NCBI RefSeq assembly: GCF_000006945.2
Contig: NC_003197.2
Span: forward strand, 992,001-1,056,000
Direction of reading: 5' to 3'
DNA from: Salmonella enterica subsp. enterica serovar Typhimurium str. LT2
GTDB lineage: Bacteria > Pseudomonadota > Gammaproteobacteria > Enterobacterales > Enterobacteriaceae
DNA: 64,000 bases
A program made the position numbers and the translations under genes. The notes under the pieces are model-generated. The model saw only the letters and a list, made by a program, of their open reading frames with translations, searched no databases and was not told the origin of the DNA. This document shows positions 22,715-33,168 of the stretch, in pieces (the stretch's first letter is position 1; every line of letters starts with the position of its first letter).

Positions 22715-22728
22715 TTGATTTAGCGCAA
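22715..22728 (-). promoter_or_regulatory. FNR-like site upstream of hcp
   Basis: TTGAT-N4-CGCAA on the plus strand: one arm is a perfect FNR half-site and the other matches 3 of 5. It is about 97 bases before the hcp start. That suits activation from a site near -70 or -40 depending on the start point, in line with the known anaerobic induction of hcp. Confidence 0.4.
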
Positions 22729-22761
22729 TTTTGGCGGCAGATGCCTACCGCCAAAGAGGTA

Positions 22762-23661
22762 TCAGGCCGAGAAGAACGCCATTAAGAGGGGGACCAGCAG
22801 GCTGAGGATAAAGCCATGTACGATAGCCGCCGGAACAATCTCTACGCCGCCGGAGCGCTGTAATACCGGCAACGTAAAGTCCATTGAAGTCGCTCCGCAC
22901 AGGCCCAACGCCGTTGAACGGCTGCGGCGAACCAGACCGGGAATAAGCATAATGGCTAAGAGCTCGCGGGCCAGATCGTTAAAAAATGCCGCGCTGCCGA
23001 TAACCGGTCCAAACGACTCCGTCAGCAAAATACCGGAAAGAGAGTACCAGCCGAAACCTGACGCCATCGCCAGGGCGGTTTTTAGCGGTAAGTCCAGGAT
23101 AAACGCATTAATCACGCCGCCCAGTAATGAGCTTGCCACGACAACGACCGCGACCATCATTCCCCGGCGGTTAAGCACAATTTGCTTTAAGGTCATGCCG
23201 CTATTTCGTAGCTGAATCCCCACCAGGAACAATAAAAAGATCAGCGTATATTCACTGGCTTCGGTGGCGTGCTGTAAAACAGAGAGTCCGCTCAGGCCGA
23301 TGACAAACCCCAATACCACTACGCCGCACAGTTGCAGCGACTCCAGCGCCATGGCAATACGTGAAGGCAGTTTTTCCTGCTGATGATGGTGACGCCACGG
23401 GAGGATACGTTCCAGCCACAATAAGGCGGCGATATTACACAATAAAATAATCGTAATACTGACGGCGGAATAATGAAAAATCGCCACCAGATTACTGGCG
23501 AGGTTATCCAAAAACGCCAGGCTTATTCCCATAAAAAAGAGAATAAGGTACACGATCCAGCTCAGTAGCCGGTTAATAAGTTGTAATGCGGCTTTATGTC
23601 GCAGTGGAATGAGATAGCCCACAATCAGTGGAACCAGAATGATTAAAAGTCCTGAAAACAT
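22762..23661 (-). CDS. lysO: L-lysine exporter LysO (YbjE)
   Basis: 299 residues with about eight hydrophobic helices, the LysO family length. It exports L-lysine and toxic analogues such as thialysine across the inner membrane. Conserved blocks include the inner pair of LysO repeats around GFGWYSLSGILLTESFGP and the FNDLARELLAIMLIPGL region with its acidic residues in membrane, which fits a cation/proton-coupled carrier. The gene is divergent from ybjD with 201 bases between them. ArgP control is known in E. coli but is not recognisable here. Confidence 0.93.
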   Translation of the reverse strand: MFSGLLIILVPLIVGYLIPLRHKAALQLINRLLSWIVYLILFFMGISLAFLDNLASNLVAIFHYSAVSITIILLCNIAALLWLERILPWRHHHQQEKLPSRIAMALESLQLCGVVVLGFVIGLSGLSVLQHATEASEYTLIFLLFLVGIQLRNSGMTLKQIVLNRRGMMVAVVVVASSLLGGVINAFILDLPLKTALAMASGFGWYSLSGILLTESFGPVIGSAAFFNDLARELLAIMLIPGLVRRSRSTALGLCGATSMDFTLPVLQRSGGVEIVPAAIVHGFILSLLVPLLMAFFSA

Positions 23662-23862
23662 GAACAGCCGGGCCCTTTTTTATTGTTTGAATAGCGTACA
23701 TGACACTACCGAATTCCAGACTATCAGTAAAGCGACACCGTCAGCCGTACATTTATCAGACATTTGCCCCAGGCAAAGGGGGGGAATATCACGCCAGGCG
23801 GACGCATTTGCCGTTATACTGCGGTGAATTTTATGGAGTGATGACGTTTTTCTGGAGGAAGC

Positions 23863-25521
23863 ATGATTCTCGAACGCGTTGAAATAGTAGGATTTCGCGG
23901 TATCAACCGACTGTCGTTGATGCTGGAGCAAAACAACGTGCTGATTGGGGAAAACGCCTGGGGCAAATCCAGCCTGCTGGATGCGCTGACTCTGTTATTG
24001 TCGCCAGAACTCGATCTCTACCATTTTGTCCGTGAGGATTTCTGGTTTCCGCCTGGCGACATAAAAGGACGCGAGCATCACCTGCATATTATTCTGACTT
24101 TTCGCGAAACGCAGCCAGGGCGGCATCGGGTACGTCGTTATAGAGCGCTGGAAGCATGCTGGTCGCTTTGCGAGGATGATTTTCACCGTATTTTTTATCG
24201 GCTAGAGGGCGAATGCGGCGCCGATGGCAGCGTGATGACGCTGCGCAGTTTTCTCAATAGCGATGGGCAGCCATTACTGGTGGAAAATATTAACGATCAG
24301 GTGCGCCACCTGGTTCGTCTGATGCCAGTGCTACGTTTGCGCGATGCGCGCTTTATGCGACGTATTCGCAACGGTACGGTGCCCAATGTGCCGGATGTTG
24401 AAGTCACGGCCCGACAGCTGGATTTTCTGGCGCGTGAGCTGGCGACCCGGCCGCAAAATTTAACCGACGGGCAGATTCGTCAGGGACTGTCCGCGATGGT
24501 GCAACTGCTTGAACACTATTTCTCAGAGCAGGGCGCAGGACAGGCGCGTCACCGACTCATGCGCCGGCGTTCGCAAAATGAGCAGCGTAGCTGGCGCTAT
24601 CTGGATATTATTAATCGGATGATCGACAAACCGGGCAGCCGGTCGCATCGGGTGATCCTGCTGGGGCTTTTCTCCACGCTGTTACAGGCGAAAGGGACGC
24701 TGCGGTTACATAAAGACGCACGACCATTACTGCTGGTGGAAGATCCGGAAACCCGTTTACATCCCATTATGCTTTCAGTCGCCTGGCAATTGCTCAATCT
24801 GTTACCGCTACAGCGGATAGCGACAACCAACTCAGGCGAACTGCTTTCGCTAACGCCGGTGGAACATGTCGTACGGCTGGTGCGCGAATCTTCCCGCGTC
24901 GCCGCCTGGCGTCTGGGCCCGGGCGGGTTAAGCGCGGAAGATGGACGGCGCATCGCCTTTCATATCCGCTTTAATCGCGCGTCGTCGCTGTTTGCGCGTT
25001 GCTGGCTACTGGTGGAAGGCGAGACGGAAACCTGGGTTATTAATGAGCTGGCGCGTCAGTGTGGACATCATTTTGATGCGGAGGGCATTAAAGTCATTGA
25101 GTTTGCTCAGTCTGGCCTGAAACCGCTGGTGAAGTTCGCCCGCCGTATGGGAATCGAGTGGCATGTCCTGGTGGATGGCGACGAAGCGGGGAAAAAATAT
25201 GCCGCGACGGTCCGCAGTCTGCTTAATAACGATCGGGAAGAAGAACGCGAACATCTCACGGCGTTGCCTGCGCTGGATATGGAACATTTTATGTATCGTC
25301 AGGGCTTTGCCGATGTTTTTCACCGGGTTGCGCAACTTCCGCCTAATGTGCCGATGAATACCCGGAAAATTATCACTAAAGCTATCCACCGCTCGTCAAA
25401 GCCGGATTTGGCGATTGAAGTCGCGATGGAAGCCGGGCGGCGCGGAATTGACGCCGTGCCGCCGCTGTTCAGAAAGATGTTCTCGCGCGTGGTTTGGCTG
25501 GCGCGGGGCCGGGCGGATTAG
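23863..25521 (+). CDS. ybjD: OLD-family ATPase/TOPRIM nuclease YbjD
   Basis: 552 residues. The N-terminal ABC-type ATPase has a Walker A motif GENAWGKSSLLDAL (about residues 29-42) and a later D-rich Walker B-like LLLVEDPETRLHP. The C-terminal TOPRIM nuclease domain has LVEGETETWVINEL and LVDGDEAGKKYA, supplying the acidic metal ligands. Relatives include P2 Old and Gabija GajA, but here the gene is a solitary backbone locus in all enterics of this type and no UvrD-like partner is adjacent. Function unproven; a role in DNA repair or phage defence is possible. The stop overlaps ybjX by 4 bases. Confidence 0.9.
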   Translation: MILERVEIVGFRGINRLSLMLEQNNVLIGENAWGKSSLLDALTLLLSPELDLYHFVREDFWFPPGDIKGREHHLHIILTFRETQPGRHRVRRYRALEACWSLCEDDFHRIFYRLEGECGADGSVMTLRSFLNSDGQPLLVENINDQVRHLVRLMPVLRLRDARFMRRIRNGTVPNVPDVEVTARQLDFLARELATRPQNLTDGQIRQGLSAMVQLLEHYFSEQGAGQARHRLMRRRSQNEQRSWRYLDIINRMIDKPGSRSHRVILLGLFSTLLQAKGTLRLHKDARPLLLVEDPETRLHPIMLSVAWQLLNLLPLQRIATTNSGELLSLTPVEHVVRLVRESSRVAAWRLGPGGLSAEDGRRIAFHIRFNRASSLFARCWLLVEGETETWVINELARQCGHHFDAEGIKVIEFAQSGLKPLVKFARRMGIEWHVLVDGDEAGKKYAATVRSLLNNDREEEREHLTALPALDMEHFMYRQGFADVFHRVAQLPPNVPMNTRKIITKAIHRSSKPDLAIEVAMEAGRRGIDAVPPLFRKMFSRVVWLARGRAD

Positions 25522-26486
25522 CGTTTGAATGTGGCCGGAACCTGTTCGACGACGCTATCGAGTAATGCATAGCGGCGGCGATACTCGGCCCGTTTTTTAC
25601 TGGCGATCTCCGCTTCGCTTTTTCGGGCGATCGCCAGCGGCAGCGTATAGTAATTCCCTTTAATTCTTTCACCGCCTAACGATTCCCAAAACGCGTCATA
25701 GTCGGCATGCATTTGCGTCTTTTTATCCATGTATCGCCAGCTACGATAAACGTGCGCATCGTTACTCACGGCTATAATCTTTTCTGCCTGAAAGACTTGC
25801 GCAAACTGACAGAGAGCCTCCATCACGATGCGTTTGGGAAAAAGACCATGGCAGGCTTTGGTCGCCTGCTGGATAATTTCGTGAGGGACGTCGTTTGCCG
25901 CGCCCTGTAATCCGCCGATAAATAGTGTGCGTTGTTGGTTAAAGCGACACAGGGTAAATGTGATCTCTGCCAGAATACGTAACTGTGCGTCGCGAACAAC
26001 AATAGTGCTTTCACCTTCTTTATCCAGTGAGACCAGACTGACTAAATCAAGTTGAAACAACTCGCCGGTTTTAGTTTCAAATTTAGCAAGATTCAGGCCA
26101 TACTGACTTAAATAGCTAACTTGTTGTTCCCGCGATAAAAGTTGGCGCATCTGTTGATAATGAAAACACAGCGCATCTAAGGCGAAATCGCGTTTAATAT
26201 TTACAGCCATATAAGGACGATGTAGCCGAATAGGCAAACGCGGCTGACGAGCAAGTAACGTATTTAACTCCGGCCATTGGGTGAGATTGGTCAGTAATTG
26301 GCTGGTCGCACGCGGCATGACTAATGAGCGGATTAAAAACTTGCGACGAAAGCTGGCTTTACGCCAGAATTTTCCTGGCTGTAATTGCCCGCGCGTCAGA
26401 CGAATAAATAATTGTAAAGGAGAGATGTAATCTGAAGTGTACCAGGTATTATCTGTAAGCTGTGTCATGATCGTAATCCGCGACAT
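25518..26486 (-). CDS. ybjX: VirK/YbjX family protein
   Basis: 322 residues of the DUF535/VirK family, known in Salmonella as SomA or YbjX and linked to PhoP/PmrA-dependent envelope changes and antimicrobial peptide resistance. No signal peptide or clear membrane helix is seen. The middle holds family blocks (LFIGGLQGA, FPKRIVMEALC, NDAHVYRS). An internal ATG at 26468 (MTQLTDNTW) is an alternative start; neither has a strong ribosome binding site. The 127-base divergent region with macA carries a PhoP box oriented toward macA. Confidence 0.88.
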   Translation of the reverse strand: MSRITIMTQLTDNTWYTSDYISPLQLFIRLTRGQLQPGKFWRKASFRRKFLIRSLVMPRATSQLLTNLTQWPELNTLLARQPRLPIRLHRPYMAVNIKRDFALDALCFHYQQMRQLLSREQQVSYLSQYGLNLAKFETKTGELFQLDLVSLVSLDKEGESTIVVRDAQLRILAEITFTLCRFNQQRTLFIGGLQGAANDVPHEIIQQATKACHGLFPKRIVMEALCQFAQVFQAEKIIAVSNDAHVYRSWRYMDKKTQMHADYDAFWESLGGERIKGNYYTLPLAIARKSEAEIASKKRAEYRRRYALLDSVVEQVPATFKR

Positions 26487-26563
26487 AAGATTGTCGAGAT
26501 TGAACCACAGGAAACATTAACCAATCGTCAATACAGCCGGCGCTATCTTTATTGCGTCAGGTT

Positions 26564-26580
26564 TGTTTAGATACGGTTTA
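26564..26580 (+). promoter_or_regulatory. PhoP box upstream of macA
   Basis: Two direct half-sites, TGTTTA and GGTTTA, are separated by 5 bases, matching the PhoP consensus (T/G)GTTTA-N5-(T/G)GTTTA. A TAAAAT hexamer at 26590-26595 lies 9 bases downstream and could be the -10 element. That spacing is the one usual for PhoP-activated promoters, although published work describes PhoP as a repressor of Salmonella macAB. Confidence 0.7.
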
Positions 26581-26613
26581 CTTTCTGGTTAAAATTTTGC
26601 CGTCAGGGTTTCT

Positions 26614-27732
26614 ATGCGTGCTAAGGGAAAGAAATTTAAAAAGCGTTATCTGGTCATTATTTTAATTCTTTTAGTGGGGGGGATGGCTGGCTGGCGAATG
26701 ATAAATGCCCCGCTGCCAACTTATCAGACATTAATCGTGCGGCCAGGCGATCTTGAACAGAGTGTACTGGCGACTGGAAAACTGGACGCGTTGCGTAAAG
26801 TGGATGTCGGCGCGCAGGTGAGCGGCCAGTTGAAAACGCTGCTGGTCTCCATTGGCGATAACGTTAAAAAAGATCAGCTACTCGGCGTGATTGACCCAGA
26901 TCAGGCGGAGAACCAGATAAAAGAGGTCGAGGCCACCCTGATGGAGCTGAACGCGGAGCGTCAGCAGGCAGCCGCTGAGTTAAAGCTGGCGCGGGTTACG
27001 CTGGCGCGCCAGCAGCAGTTAGCTAAGACTCAGGCGGTATCGCAACAGGATCTGGATACCGCGGCGACGGAGATGGCGGTTAAACAGGCGCGTATTGGCA
27101 CCATAGATGCCCAGATCAAACGTAATCGGGCCTCGTTGGACACCGCGAAAACCAACCTGGAATATACCCGTATTGTCGCCCCCATGGCGGGGGAAGTGAC
27201 GCAAATCACTACCCTGCAAGGACAAACGGTGATTGCAGCTCAGCAGGCGCCCAATATTCTGACGCTGGCGGATATGAGCACCATGCTGGTAAAAGCGCAG
27301 GTCTCGGAAGCGGACGTGATCCATCTTCGGGCGGGGCAGAAAGCATGGTTCACCATTGCAGGCGATCCGCAAACGCGCTATGAAGGCGTTTTAAAAGATA
27401 TTCTGCCGACGCCGGAAAAGATCAACGACGCTATTTTTTATTACGCCCGGTTTGAAGTGCCGAATCCCAAAAGAATCTTGCGTCTTGATATGACCGCACA
27501 GGTTTATATTCAACTCATGGATGTCAAAAATGTGCTGATTATTCCTCTCGCCGCGCTTGGCGAACCGGTGGGCGGCAATCGTTATAAAGTGGCGCTGTTG
27601 CGTAACGGCGAAAAACGTGAGCGCGAAGTGGTCATTGGCGAGCGTAACGATACAGACGTGGAAGTGGTTAAAGGTCTGGAAGCGGGCGATGAGGTGATCA
27701 TCGGCGAAAGCAGGCCAGGAGCGACGCCATGA
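26614..27732 (+). CDS. macA: MacA, periplasmic adaptor of the MacAB-TolC efflux pump
   Basis: 372 residues. One N-terminal membrane anchor (residues ~10-30) precedes a membrane-fusion protein: lipoyl half-motif ([23 protein letters not shown]), a long coiled-coil hairpin (residues ~95-165), a second lipoyl half ([18 protein letters not shown], in part), and the beta-barrel and membrane-proximal domains. It stimulates the MacB ATPase and links it to TolC for export of macrolides, enterotoxin and other peptides. The stop overlaps the macB start by 4 bases. If the TAAAAT at 26590 is the -10 element, the mRNA leader is very short. Confidence 0.95.
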   Translation: MRAKGKKFKKRYLVIILILLVGGMAGWRMINAPLPTYQTLIVRPGDLEQSVLATGKLDALRKVDVGAQVSGQLKTLLVSIGDNVKKDQLLGVIDPDQAENQIKEVEATLMELNAERQQAAAELKLARVTLARQQQLAKTQAVSQQDLDTAATEMAVKQARIGTIDAQIKRNRASLDTAKTNLEYTRIVAPMAGEVTQITTLQGQTVIAAQQAPNILTLADMSTMLVKAQVSEADVIHLRAGQKAWFTIAGDPQTRYEGVLKDILPTPEKINDAIFYYARFEVPNPKRILRLDMTAQVYIQLMDVKNVLIIPLAALGEPVGGNRYKVALLRNGEKREREVVIGERNDTDVEVVKGLEAGDEVIIGESRPGATP

Positions 27733-29675
27733 CGGCATTGCTTGAACTGTGCAATGTGAGTCGTAGCTACCCCTCCGGAGAAGAGCAGGTGGCGGTGTTG
27801 AAAGATATCTCCCTGCAAATCCACGCCGGGGAGATGGTGGCGATCGTCGGCGTTTCCGGTTCTGGAAAATCAACGCTGATGAATATCCTCGGGTGCCTGG
27901 ATAAACCGACCAGCGGCACTTATCGGGTGGCGGGGCGGGACGTCTCGACGCTGGACCCGGACGCGCTGGCGCAGCTGCGGCGTGAGCATTTTGGCTTTAT
28001 CTTTCAGCGCTACCATCTGTTGTCGCATTTAACGGCAGCGCAAAATGTTGAAATCCCCGCCGTCTACGCCGGCATTGAACGCAAAAAACGCCAGGCGCGC
28101 GCCAGAGAGTTGCTTTTGCGGCTGGGATTAAGCGATCGCGTCGATTACCCGCCTTCACAGCTTTCTGGCGGACAGCAGCAGCGTGTCAGTATTGCCCGCG
28201 CTCTGATGAACGGCGGACAGGTGATTCTGGCAGATGAGCCGACCGGCGCGCTGGATAGCCATTCCGGCGAAGAGGTGATGGCGATTTTGCGCCAACTGCG
28301 CGATCGCGGACATACGGTGATCATTGTGACGCACGATCCGCTGATTGCCGCCCAGGCGGAGCGGATTATTGAAATTCACGATGGCAAGATTGTCCATAAT
28401 CCGCCCGCGCAGGAAAAGAAACGCGAACAGGGCGTTGACGCTGCCGTAGTTAATACGGCTCCCGGCTGGCGGCAATTTGCCAGCAGCTTTCGCGAAGCGC
28501 TGTCAATGGCGTGGTTAGCGATGGCCGCTAACAAAATGCGTACTTTACTGACCATGCTGGGAATTATTATCGGTATTGCGTCGGTGGTGTCGATTGTGGT
28601 GGTCGGCGACGCCGCAAAACAGATGGTACTGGCGGATATCCGCGCTATGGGCACTAACACGATTGATATTCATCCAGGCAAAGATTTTGGCGACGACAAC
28701 CCGCAGTATCGACAGGCGCTGAAATATGACGATCTGGTGGCTATTCAGAAACAGCCGTGGGTTAACTCTGCGACGCCCAGCGTTTCAAAGAGCTTACGTC
28801 TTCGCTATGGCAATATTGATATTGCCGTAAATGCTAATGGCGTCAGTGGCGATTATTTTAACGTTTACGGCATGTCCTTTAGGGAGGGGAACACCTTCAA
28901 TGCTGTACAGCAACAGGATCGCGCGCAGGTGGTGGTGCTGGATGCCAACACGCGACGCCAGCTATTTCCAAATAAAGCGAATGTCGTAGGGGAAGTGGTG
29001 CTGGCGGGTAATATGCCGGTTATTGTTATTGGCGTGGCGGAAGAGAAACCGTCCATGTACGGCAATAGCAATCTGTTGCAAGTTTGGTTGCCCTATAGCA
29101 CGATGTCAGATCGCATAATGGGTCAGTCATGGCTTAACTCGATCACCGTTCGTGTGAAAGATGGCGTTGATAGCGATCAGGCTGAACAGCAGCTTACTCG
29201 CCTGCTCACCTTACGCCACGGTAAAAAAGACTTCTTCACCTGGAATATGGACAGCGTCCTGAAAACGGCTGAAAAAACCACCTATACTCTTCAGTTATTT
29301 CTGACGCTGGTGGCTGTCATTTCGCTGGTTGTCGGCGGCATCGGCGTTATGAATATTATGCTGGTTTCCGTCACCGAGCGAACGCGTGAAATCGGCATCC
29401 GTATGGCGGTAGGCGCGCGCGCCAGCGATGTGCTACAGCAGTTTCTTATTGAAGCGGTGCTGGTTTGCCTGGTTGGTGGAGCGCTGGGGATTAGCTTGTC
29501 GATGTTCATCGCATTTATGCTACAGCTTTTCCTGCCCGGCTGGGAGATCGGTTTTTCACTGACTGCGCTGGCGAGCGCGTTTTTATGTTCGACGTTTACC
29601 GGGATACTGTTTGGCTGGCTACCGGCGAGAAACGCGGCGCGACTGGACCCGGTGGATGCGCTGGCAAGGGAGTAA
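27729..29675 (+). CDS. macB: MacB, ABC-type macrolide/peptide exporter
   Basis: 648 residues. The N-terminal ATPase has Walker [11 protein letters not shown], signature LSGGQQQR and Walker [13 protein letters not shown]. Then come a first membrane helix (~residues 274-295), a large periplasmic MacB-PCD domain, and three C-terminal helices of the FtsX fold. As a dimer it drives export through MacA and TolC by mechanotransmission. It is co-translated with macA and closed by a strong hairpin at 29743. Confidence 0.95.
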   Translation: MTALLELCNVSRSYPSGEEQVAVLKDISLQIHAGEMVAIVGVSGSGKSTLMNILGCLDKPTSGTYRVAGRDVSTLDPDALAQLRREHFGFIFQRYHLLSHLTAAQNVEIPAVYAGIERKKRQARARELLLRLGLSDRVDYPPSQLSGGQQQRVSIARALMNGGQVILADEPTGALDSHSGEEVMAILRQLRDRGHTVIIVTHDPLIAAQAERIIEIHDGKIVHNPPAQEKKREQGVDAAVVNTAPGWRQFASSFREALSMAWLAMAANKMRTLLTMLGIIIGIASVVSIVVVGDAAKQMVLADIRAMGTNTIDIHPGKDFGDDNPQYRQALKYDDLVAIQKQPWVNSATPSVSKSLRLRYGNIDIAVNANGVSGDYFNVYGMSFREGNTFNAVQQQDRAQVVVLDANTRRQLFPNKANVVGEVVLAGNMPVIVIGVAEEKPSMYGNSNLLQVWLPYSTMSDRIMGQSWLNSITVRVKDGVDSDQAEQQLTRLLTLRHGKKDFFTWNMDSVLKTAEKTTYTLQLFLTLVAVISLVVGGIGVMNIMLVSVTERTREIGIRMAVGARASDVLQQFLIEAVLVCLVGGALGISLSMFIAFMLQLFLPGWEIGFSLTALASAFLCSTFTGILFGWLPARNAARLDPVDALARE

Positions 29676-29742
29676 TCTTGCTGACGTCATTTGTCGGCCT
29701 GATAAGATGCAACAGTGTCGCCACCAGGCACTGGCGTTAAAT

Positions 29743-29773
29743 AAAAATGCCAGCCGATCGGGCTGGCATTTTG
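29743..29773. terminator. Bidirectional terminator between macB and cspD
   Basis: A 12-bp stem (AAAATGCCAGCC with GGCTGGCATTTT) around a 5-base loop, with A-runs on one side and T-runs on the other. It can end both macAB and the convergent cspD. Confidence 0.75.
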
Positions 29774-29804
29774 CCTCCTGGATGTACACAATGAGACAGA
29801 GGAG

Positions 29805-30026
29805 CTATGCAACGGCCTCTGCTTCGATGGGCACGATGACGCTGGCGTGATTGCCTTTTGGCCCCTGGTGGACATCAAACCGGACAGACTGTCCGGCTTT
29901 AAGCGTTCTGTAACCATCCATTTGAATGGTGGAATAATGGGCGAAAATATCCTCGCCGCCGCCTTCAGGGCAGATGAAACCAAACCCTTTGGCATTGTTG
30001 AACCACTTTACAGTACCCGTTTCCAT
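29805..30026 (-). CDS. cspD: Cold-shock-like protein CspD, DNA replication inhibitor
   Basis: 73 residues forming one cold-shock domain with RNP1 (KGFGFI) and RNP2 (DIFAHY). Despite its family, CspD is made in stationary phase and starvation rather than cold; it binds single-stranded DNA and blocks replication. Convergent with macB and divergent from clpS. Confidence 0.95.
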   Translation of the reverse strand: METGTVKWFNNAKGFGFICPEGGGEDIFAHYSTIQMDGYRTLKAGQSVRFDVHQGPKGNHASVIVPIEAEAVA

Positions 30027-30349
30027 GCTTCGACATCCTTCGTAAATCTTATATAAGTAAGATGGAATGAACCGGTGACGGAGTGGGGGCTGTTCAAAAC
30101 CTCACCAACTCTCGACATTACAATTTAGAGAAATCAGGCGAGGCGTCAAGCATCAGGCAGGGGGGATCGGGTAAAAATGAATCAAAAATTTGAAGCAGTT
30201 AACGCTATTGCCGGGAATGTGACAGATGTCGCGGATGGTACTGATAGATGTTAGTTATCTATCAATTGAGGTAGATTGATTGTGTGCATAGACTCTGGTC
30301 AGCGGCAGATTTTCCTGCCGACAACTGTAACCGATAATGACGACTGACA
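30027..30349. promoter_or_regulatory. cspD-clpS divergent intergenic region
   Basis: 323 bases without a gene. It must hold the cspD promoter (minus strand) and the clpSA promoter (plus strand). A/T-rich segments near 30120 and 30180-30270 could hold -10 elements. I see no clear operator or small RNA. Confidence 0.5.
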
Positions 30350-30670
30350 ATGGGTAAGACGAACGATTGGCTGGATTTTGACCAGTTGGTGGAAGATAGC
30401 GTGCGCGACGCGCTAAAACCGCCATCTATGTATAAAGTGATATTAGTCAATGATGACTACACTCCGATGGAGTTTGTTATTGACGTGTTACAAAAATTCT
30501 TTTCTTATGATGTAGAACGTGCAACGCAATTGATGCTTGCAGTTCACTATCAAGGCAAAGCCATCTGCGGCGTGTTTACCGCCGAGGTGGCGGAAACCAA
30601 AGTGGCGATGGTGAACAAGTATGCAAGGGAGAACGAGCATCCGTTGCTGTGTACGCTGGAAAAAGCCTGA
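30350..30670 (+). CDS. clpS: ClpS, adaptor for N-end rule substrates of ClpAP
   Basis: 106 residues: a flexible N-terminus followed by the ClpS core. The N-degron pocket residues are present in [15 protein letters not shown] (the DDYTPMEF signature), and the later [13 protein letters not shown] and E-x-A-E-T-K-V segments contact the ClpA N-domain. It delivers proteins with Leu, Phe, Trp or Tyr at the N-terminus to ClpAP. It is 30 bases ahead of clpA. The aat gene, which adds such residues, is also in this window. Confidence 0.96.
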   Translation: MGKTNDWLDFDQLVEDSVRDALKPPSMYKVILVNDDYTPMEFVIDVLQKFFSYDVERATQLMLAVHYQGKAICGVFTAEVAETKVAMVNKYARENEHPLLCTLEKA

Positions 30671-30700
30671 ATGCAGGTATAAAAATTGGGGGAGGTGCCT

Positions 30701-32977
30701 ATGCTCAATCAAGAACTGGAACTCAGTTTAAACATGGCTTTCGCCAGAGCGCGCGAGCACCGTCATGAGTTTATGACCGTCGAGCATCTGTTGCTGGCGC
30801 TGCTCAGCAACCCATCGGCTCGCGAAGCGCTGGAAGCATGCTCCGTGGATCTGGTGGCGCTCCGTCAGGAACTCGAAGCCTTCATTGAACAAACCACACC
30901 CGTACTGCCTGCCAGTGAAGAAGAGCGTGATACGCAGCCGACGTTAAGTTTCCAGCGTGTCCTGCAACGTGCCGTCTTCCACGTTCAGTCTTCCGGGCGT
31001 AGTGAAGTGACTGGCGCGAATGTGCTGGTGGCTATCTTTAGCGAACAGGAATCACAGGCGGCTTATCTGCTGCGCAAGCATGAAGTGAGCCGTCTGGATA
31101 TCGTGAACTTTATTTCTCACGGGACGCGAAAAGACGAACCGAGCCAATCTTCCGATCTCGGCAATCAGCCAACTGGCGACGAACAAGCTGGCGGGGAGGA
31201 ACGTATGGAAAACTTCACGACGAATCTTAACCAACTTGCTCGCGTGGGCGGCATCGATCCGCTGATTGGTCGTGAAAAAGAACTGGAACGCGCGATCCAG
31301 GTCTTGTGTCGTCGCCGTAAAAATAACCCGTTGCTGGTAGGGGAATCCGGCGTCGGCAAAACGGCGATTGCCGAAGGGCTGGCCTGGCGTATCGTGCAGG
31401 GCGATGTGCCGGAAGTGATGGCCGATTGCACCATTTACTCGCTGGATATCGGTTCGCTGCTGGCGGGCACCAAATACCGCGGCGATTTTGAAAAACGGTT
31501 TAAGGCGTTGCTGAAACAGCTTGAGCAGGATACCAACAGCATCCTGTTTATCGATGAAATCCATACCATTATCGGCGCTGGCGCGGCGTCGGGCGGACAG
31601 GTGGATGCGGCAAATCTGATTAAACCGCTGCTTTCCAGCGGTAAGATCCGGGTGATCGGCTCAACGACCTATCAGGAATTCAGCAATATTTTTGAGAAAG
31701 ACCGGGCATTAGCGCGCCGTTTCCAGAAAATTGATATTACCGAGCCTTCGGTGGAAGAGACGGTGCAAATTATCAACGGCTTGAAACCTAAGTACGAAGC
31801 GCACCACGACGTGCGTTATACCGCGAAAGCGGTGCGTGCGGCGGTCGAGCTGGCGGTAAAATATATCAATGACCGCCATCTGCCGGATAAAGCCATTGAC
31901 GTGATTGACGAAGCGGGCGCTCGGGCGCGTCTGATGCCGGTGAGCAAACGTAAGAAAACGGTCAACGTGGCGGATATTGAGTCCGTAGTGGCGCGAATTG
32001 CGCGAATTCCTGAAAAGAGCGTCTCGCAGAGCGATCGCGATACGCTGAAGAACCTGGGCGATCGTCTGAAAATGCTGGTCTTCGGCCAGGATAACGCGAT
32101 TGAGGCGCTGACCGAAGCTATTAAGATGAGTCGTGCGGGTCTGGGCCATGAGCATAAACCTGTCGGCTCATTCTTGTTCGCCGGGCCAACTGGCGTAGGG
32201 AAAACTGAAGTTACGGTACAGCTTTCAAAAGCGCTGGGTATTGAGCTGTTGCGCTTCGATATGTCTGAATATATGGAGCGTCATACGGTGAGCCGTTTGA
32301 TCGGCGCACCTCCGGGATACGTCGGTTTCGACCAGGGCGGGCTGCTGACGGATGCGGTGATTAAGCATCCTCATGCGGTGCTGTTGCTGGATGAGATCGA
32401 AAAAGCGCACCCGGATGTCTTTAACCTGCTGCTGCAGGTGATGGATAACGGTACGCTGACCGATAACAACGGCCGCAAGGCGGATTTCCGCAACGTGGTG
32501 CTGGTGATGACCACCAACGCTGGCGTGCGAGAAACCGAACGTAAATCTATTGGTCTTATTCATCAGGACAACAGTACCGATGCGATGGGCGAGATCAAGA
32601 AAGTGTTTACGCCGGAGTTCCGTAACCGTCTCGACAACATTATTTGGTTCGATCATCTGTCTGGCGAGGTGATTCATCAGGTTGTCGATAAGTTTATCGT
32701 CGAGTTGCAGGCTCAGTTGGATCAGAAAGGCGTCTCTCTGGAAGTCAGTCAGGAAGCGCGCGACTGGCTGGCGGAAAAGGGCTATGACCGGGCGATGGGC
32801 GCACGACCAATGGCGCGTGTGATTCAGGATAACCTGAAAAAACCGCTGGCCAATGAGTTGTTGTTTGGATCGCTGGTTGACGGCGGACAGGTCACCGTCG
32901 CGCTGGATAAAGAGAAAAATGCGTTGACGTATGACTTCCAGAGTGCGCAAAAGCACAAGCCGGAAGCCGCGCACTAA
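30701..32977 (+). CDS. clpA: ClpA, ATPase subunit of the ClpAP protease
   Basis: 758 residues, the E. coli length. It has a double Clp N-domain (residues 1-140) and two AAA+ modules with Walker A motifs GESGVGKT and GPTGVGKT; Walker B motifs are ILFIDEIHT and VLLLDEIEK. The IGL loop that docks on ClpP is in [10 protein letters not shown]. It unfolds proteins and feeds them to ClpP. The start at 30701 was taken rather than an in-frame ATG at 30686 because GGGGGAGG precedes it and the product begins MLNQELEL as expected. Confidence 0.97.
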   Translation: MLNQELELSLNMAFARAREHRHEFMTVEHLLLALLSNPSAREALEACSVDLVALRQELEAFIEQTTPVLPASEEERDTQPTLSFQRVLQRAVFHVQSSGRSEVTGANVLVAIFSEQESQAAYLLRKHEVSRLDIVNFISHGTRKDEPSQSSDLGNQPTGDEQAGGEERMENFTTNLNQLARVGGIDPLIGREKELERAIQVLCRRRKNNPLLVGESGVGKTAIAEGLAWRIVQGDVPEVMADCTIYSLDIGSLLAGTKYRGDFEKRFKALLKQLEQDTNSILFIDEIHTIIGAGAASGGQVDAANLIKPLLSSGKIRVIGSTTYQEFSNIFEKDRALARRFQKIDITEPSVEETVQIINGLKPKYEAHHDVRYTAKAVRAAVELAVKYINDRHLPDKAIDVIDEAGARARLMPVSKRKKTVNVADIESVVARIARIPEKSVSQSDRDTLKNLGDRLKMLVFGQDNAIEALTEAIKMSRAGLGHEHKPVGSFLFAGPTGVGKTEVTVQLSKALGIELLRFDMSEYMERHTVSRLIGAPPGYVGFDQGGLLTDAVIKHPHAVLLLDEIEKAHPDVFNLLLQVMDNGTLTDNNGRKADFRNVVLVMTTNAGVRETERKSIGLIHQDNSTDAMGEIKKVFTPEFRNRLDNIIWFDHLSGEVIHQVVDKFIVELQAQLDQKGVSLEVSQEARDWLAEKGYDRAMGARPMARVIQDNLKKPLANELLFGSLVDGGQVTVALDKEKNALTYDFQSAQKHKPEAAH

Positions 32978-32999
32978 TCTTCGTTTCACTGTCGTACAA

Positions 33000-33025
33000 A
33001 CCGGGCCTTAGCGCCCGGTTTTTTT
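33000..33025 (+). terminator. clpA terminator
   Basis: A CCGGGC/GCCCGG stem is followed by seven T residues, 22 bases after the clpA stop and just before the IS200 left end. Confidence 0.8.
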
Positions 33026-33031
33026 GTCTAT

Positions 33032-33060
33032 GGAAAACCCCCAGCTAGGCTGGGGGTTCC
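33032..33060. terminator. IS200 left-end hairpin
   Basis: An inverted repeat (GGAA-AACCCCCAG with CTGGGGGTT-CC) forms a long stem with a short loop. In IS200 this structure both marks the left end for the transposase and blocks incoming transcription. Confidence 0.8.
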
Positions 33061-33092
33061 GGAAAGCTTTCAGCTTTAAGCCAGTTATTAAA

Positions 33093-33163
33093 ACCCCTTT
33101 TGATTTGTTAAAACATCTTGCGGTCTGGCAACTGCAAAAGTTCAACAAGAAATCAAAAGGGGG
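33093..33163 (+). promoter_or_regulatory. tnpA ribosome-binding-site sequestering stem
   Basis: Bases 33093-33106 (ACCCCTTTTGATTT) pair with 33150-33163 (AAATCAAAAGGGG), burying the AAGGGGG ribosome binding site just before the tnpA start. In IS200 this mRNA structure, with the antisense RNA art200, keeps transposase synthesis very low. Confidence 0.8.
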
Positions 33164-33168
33164 TCCCA

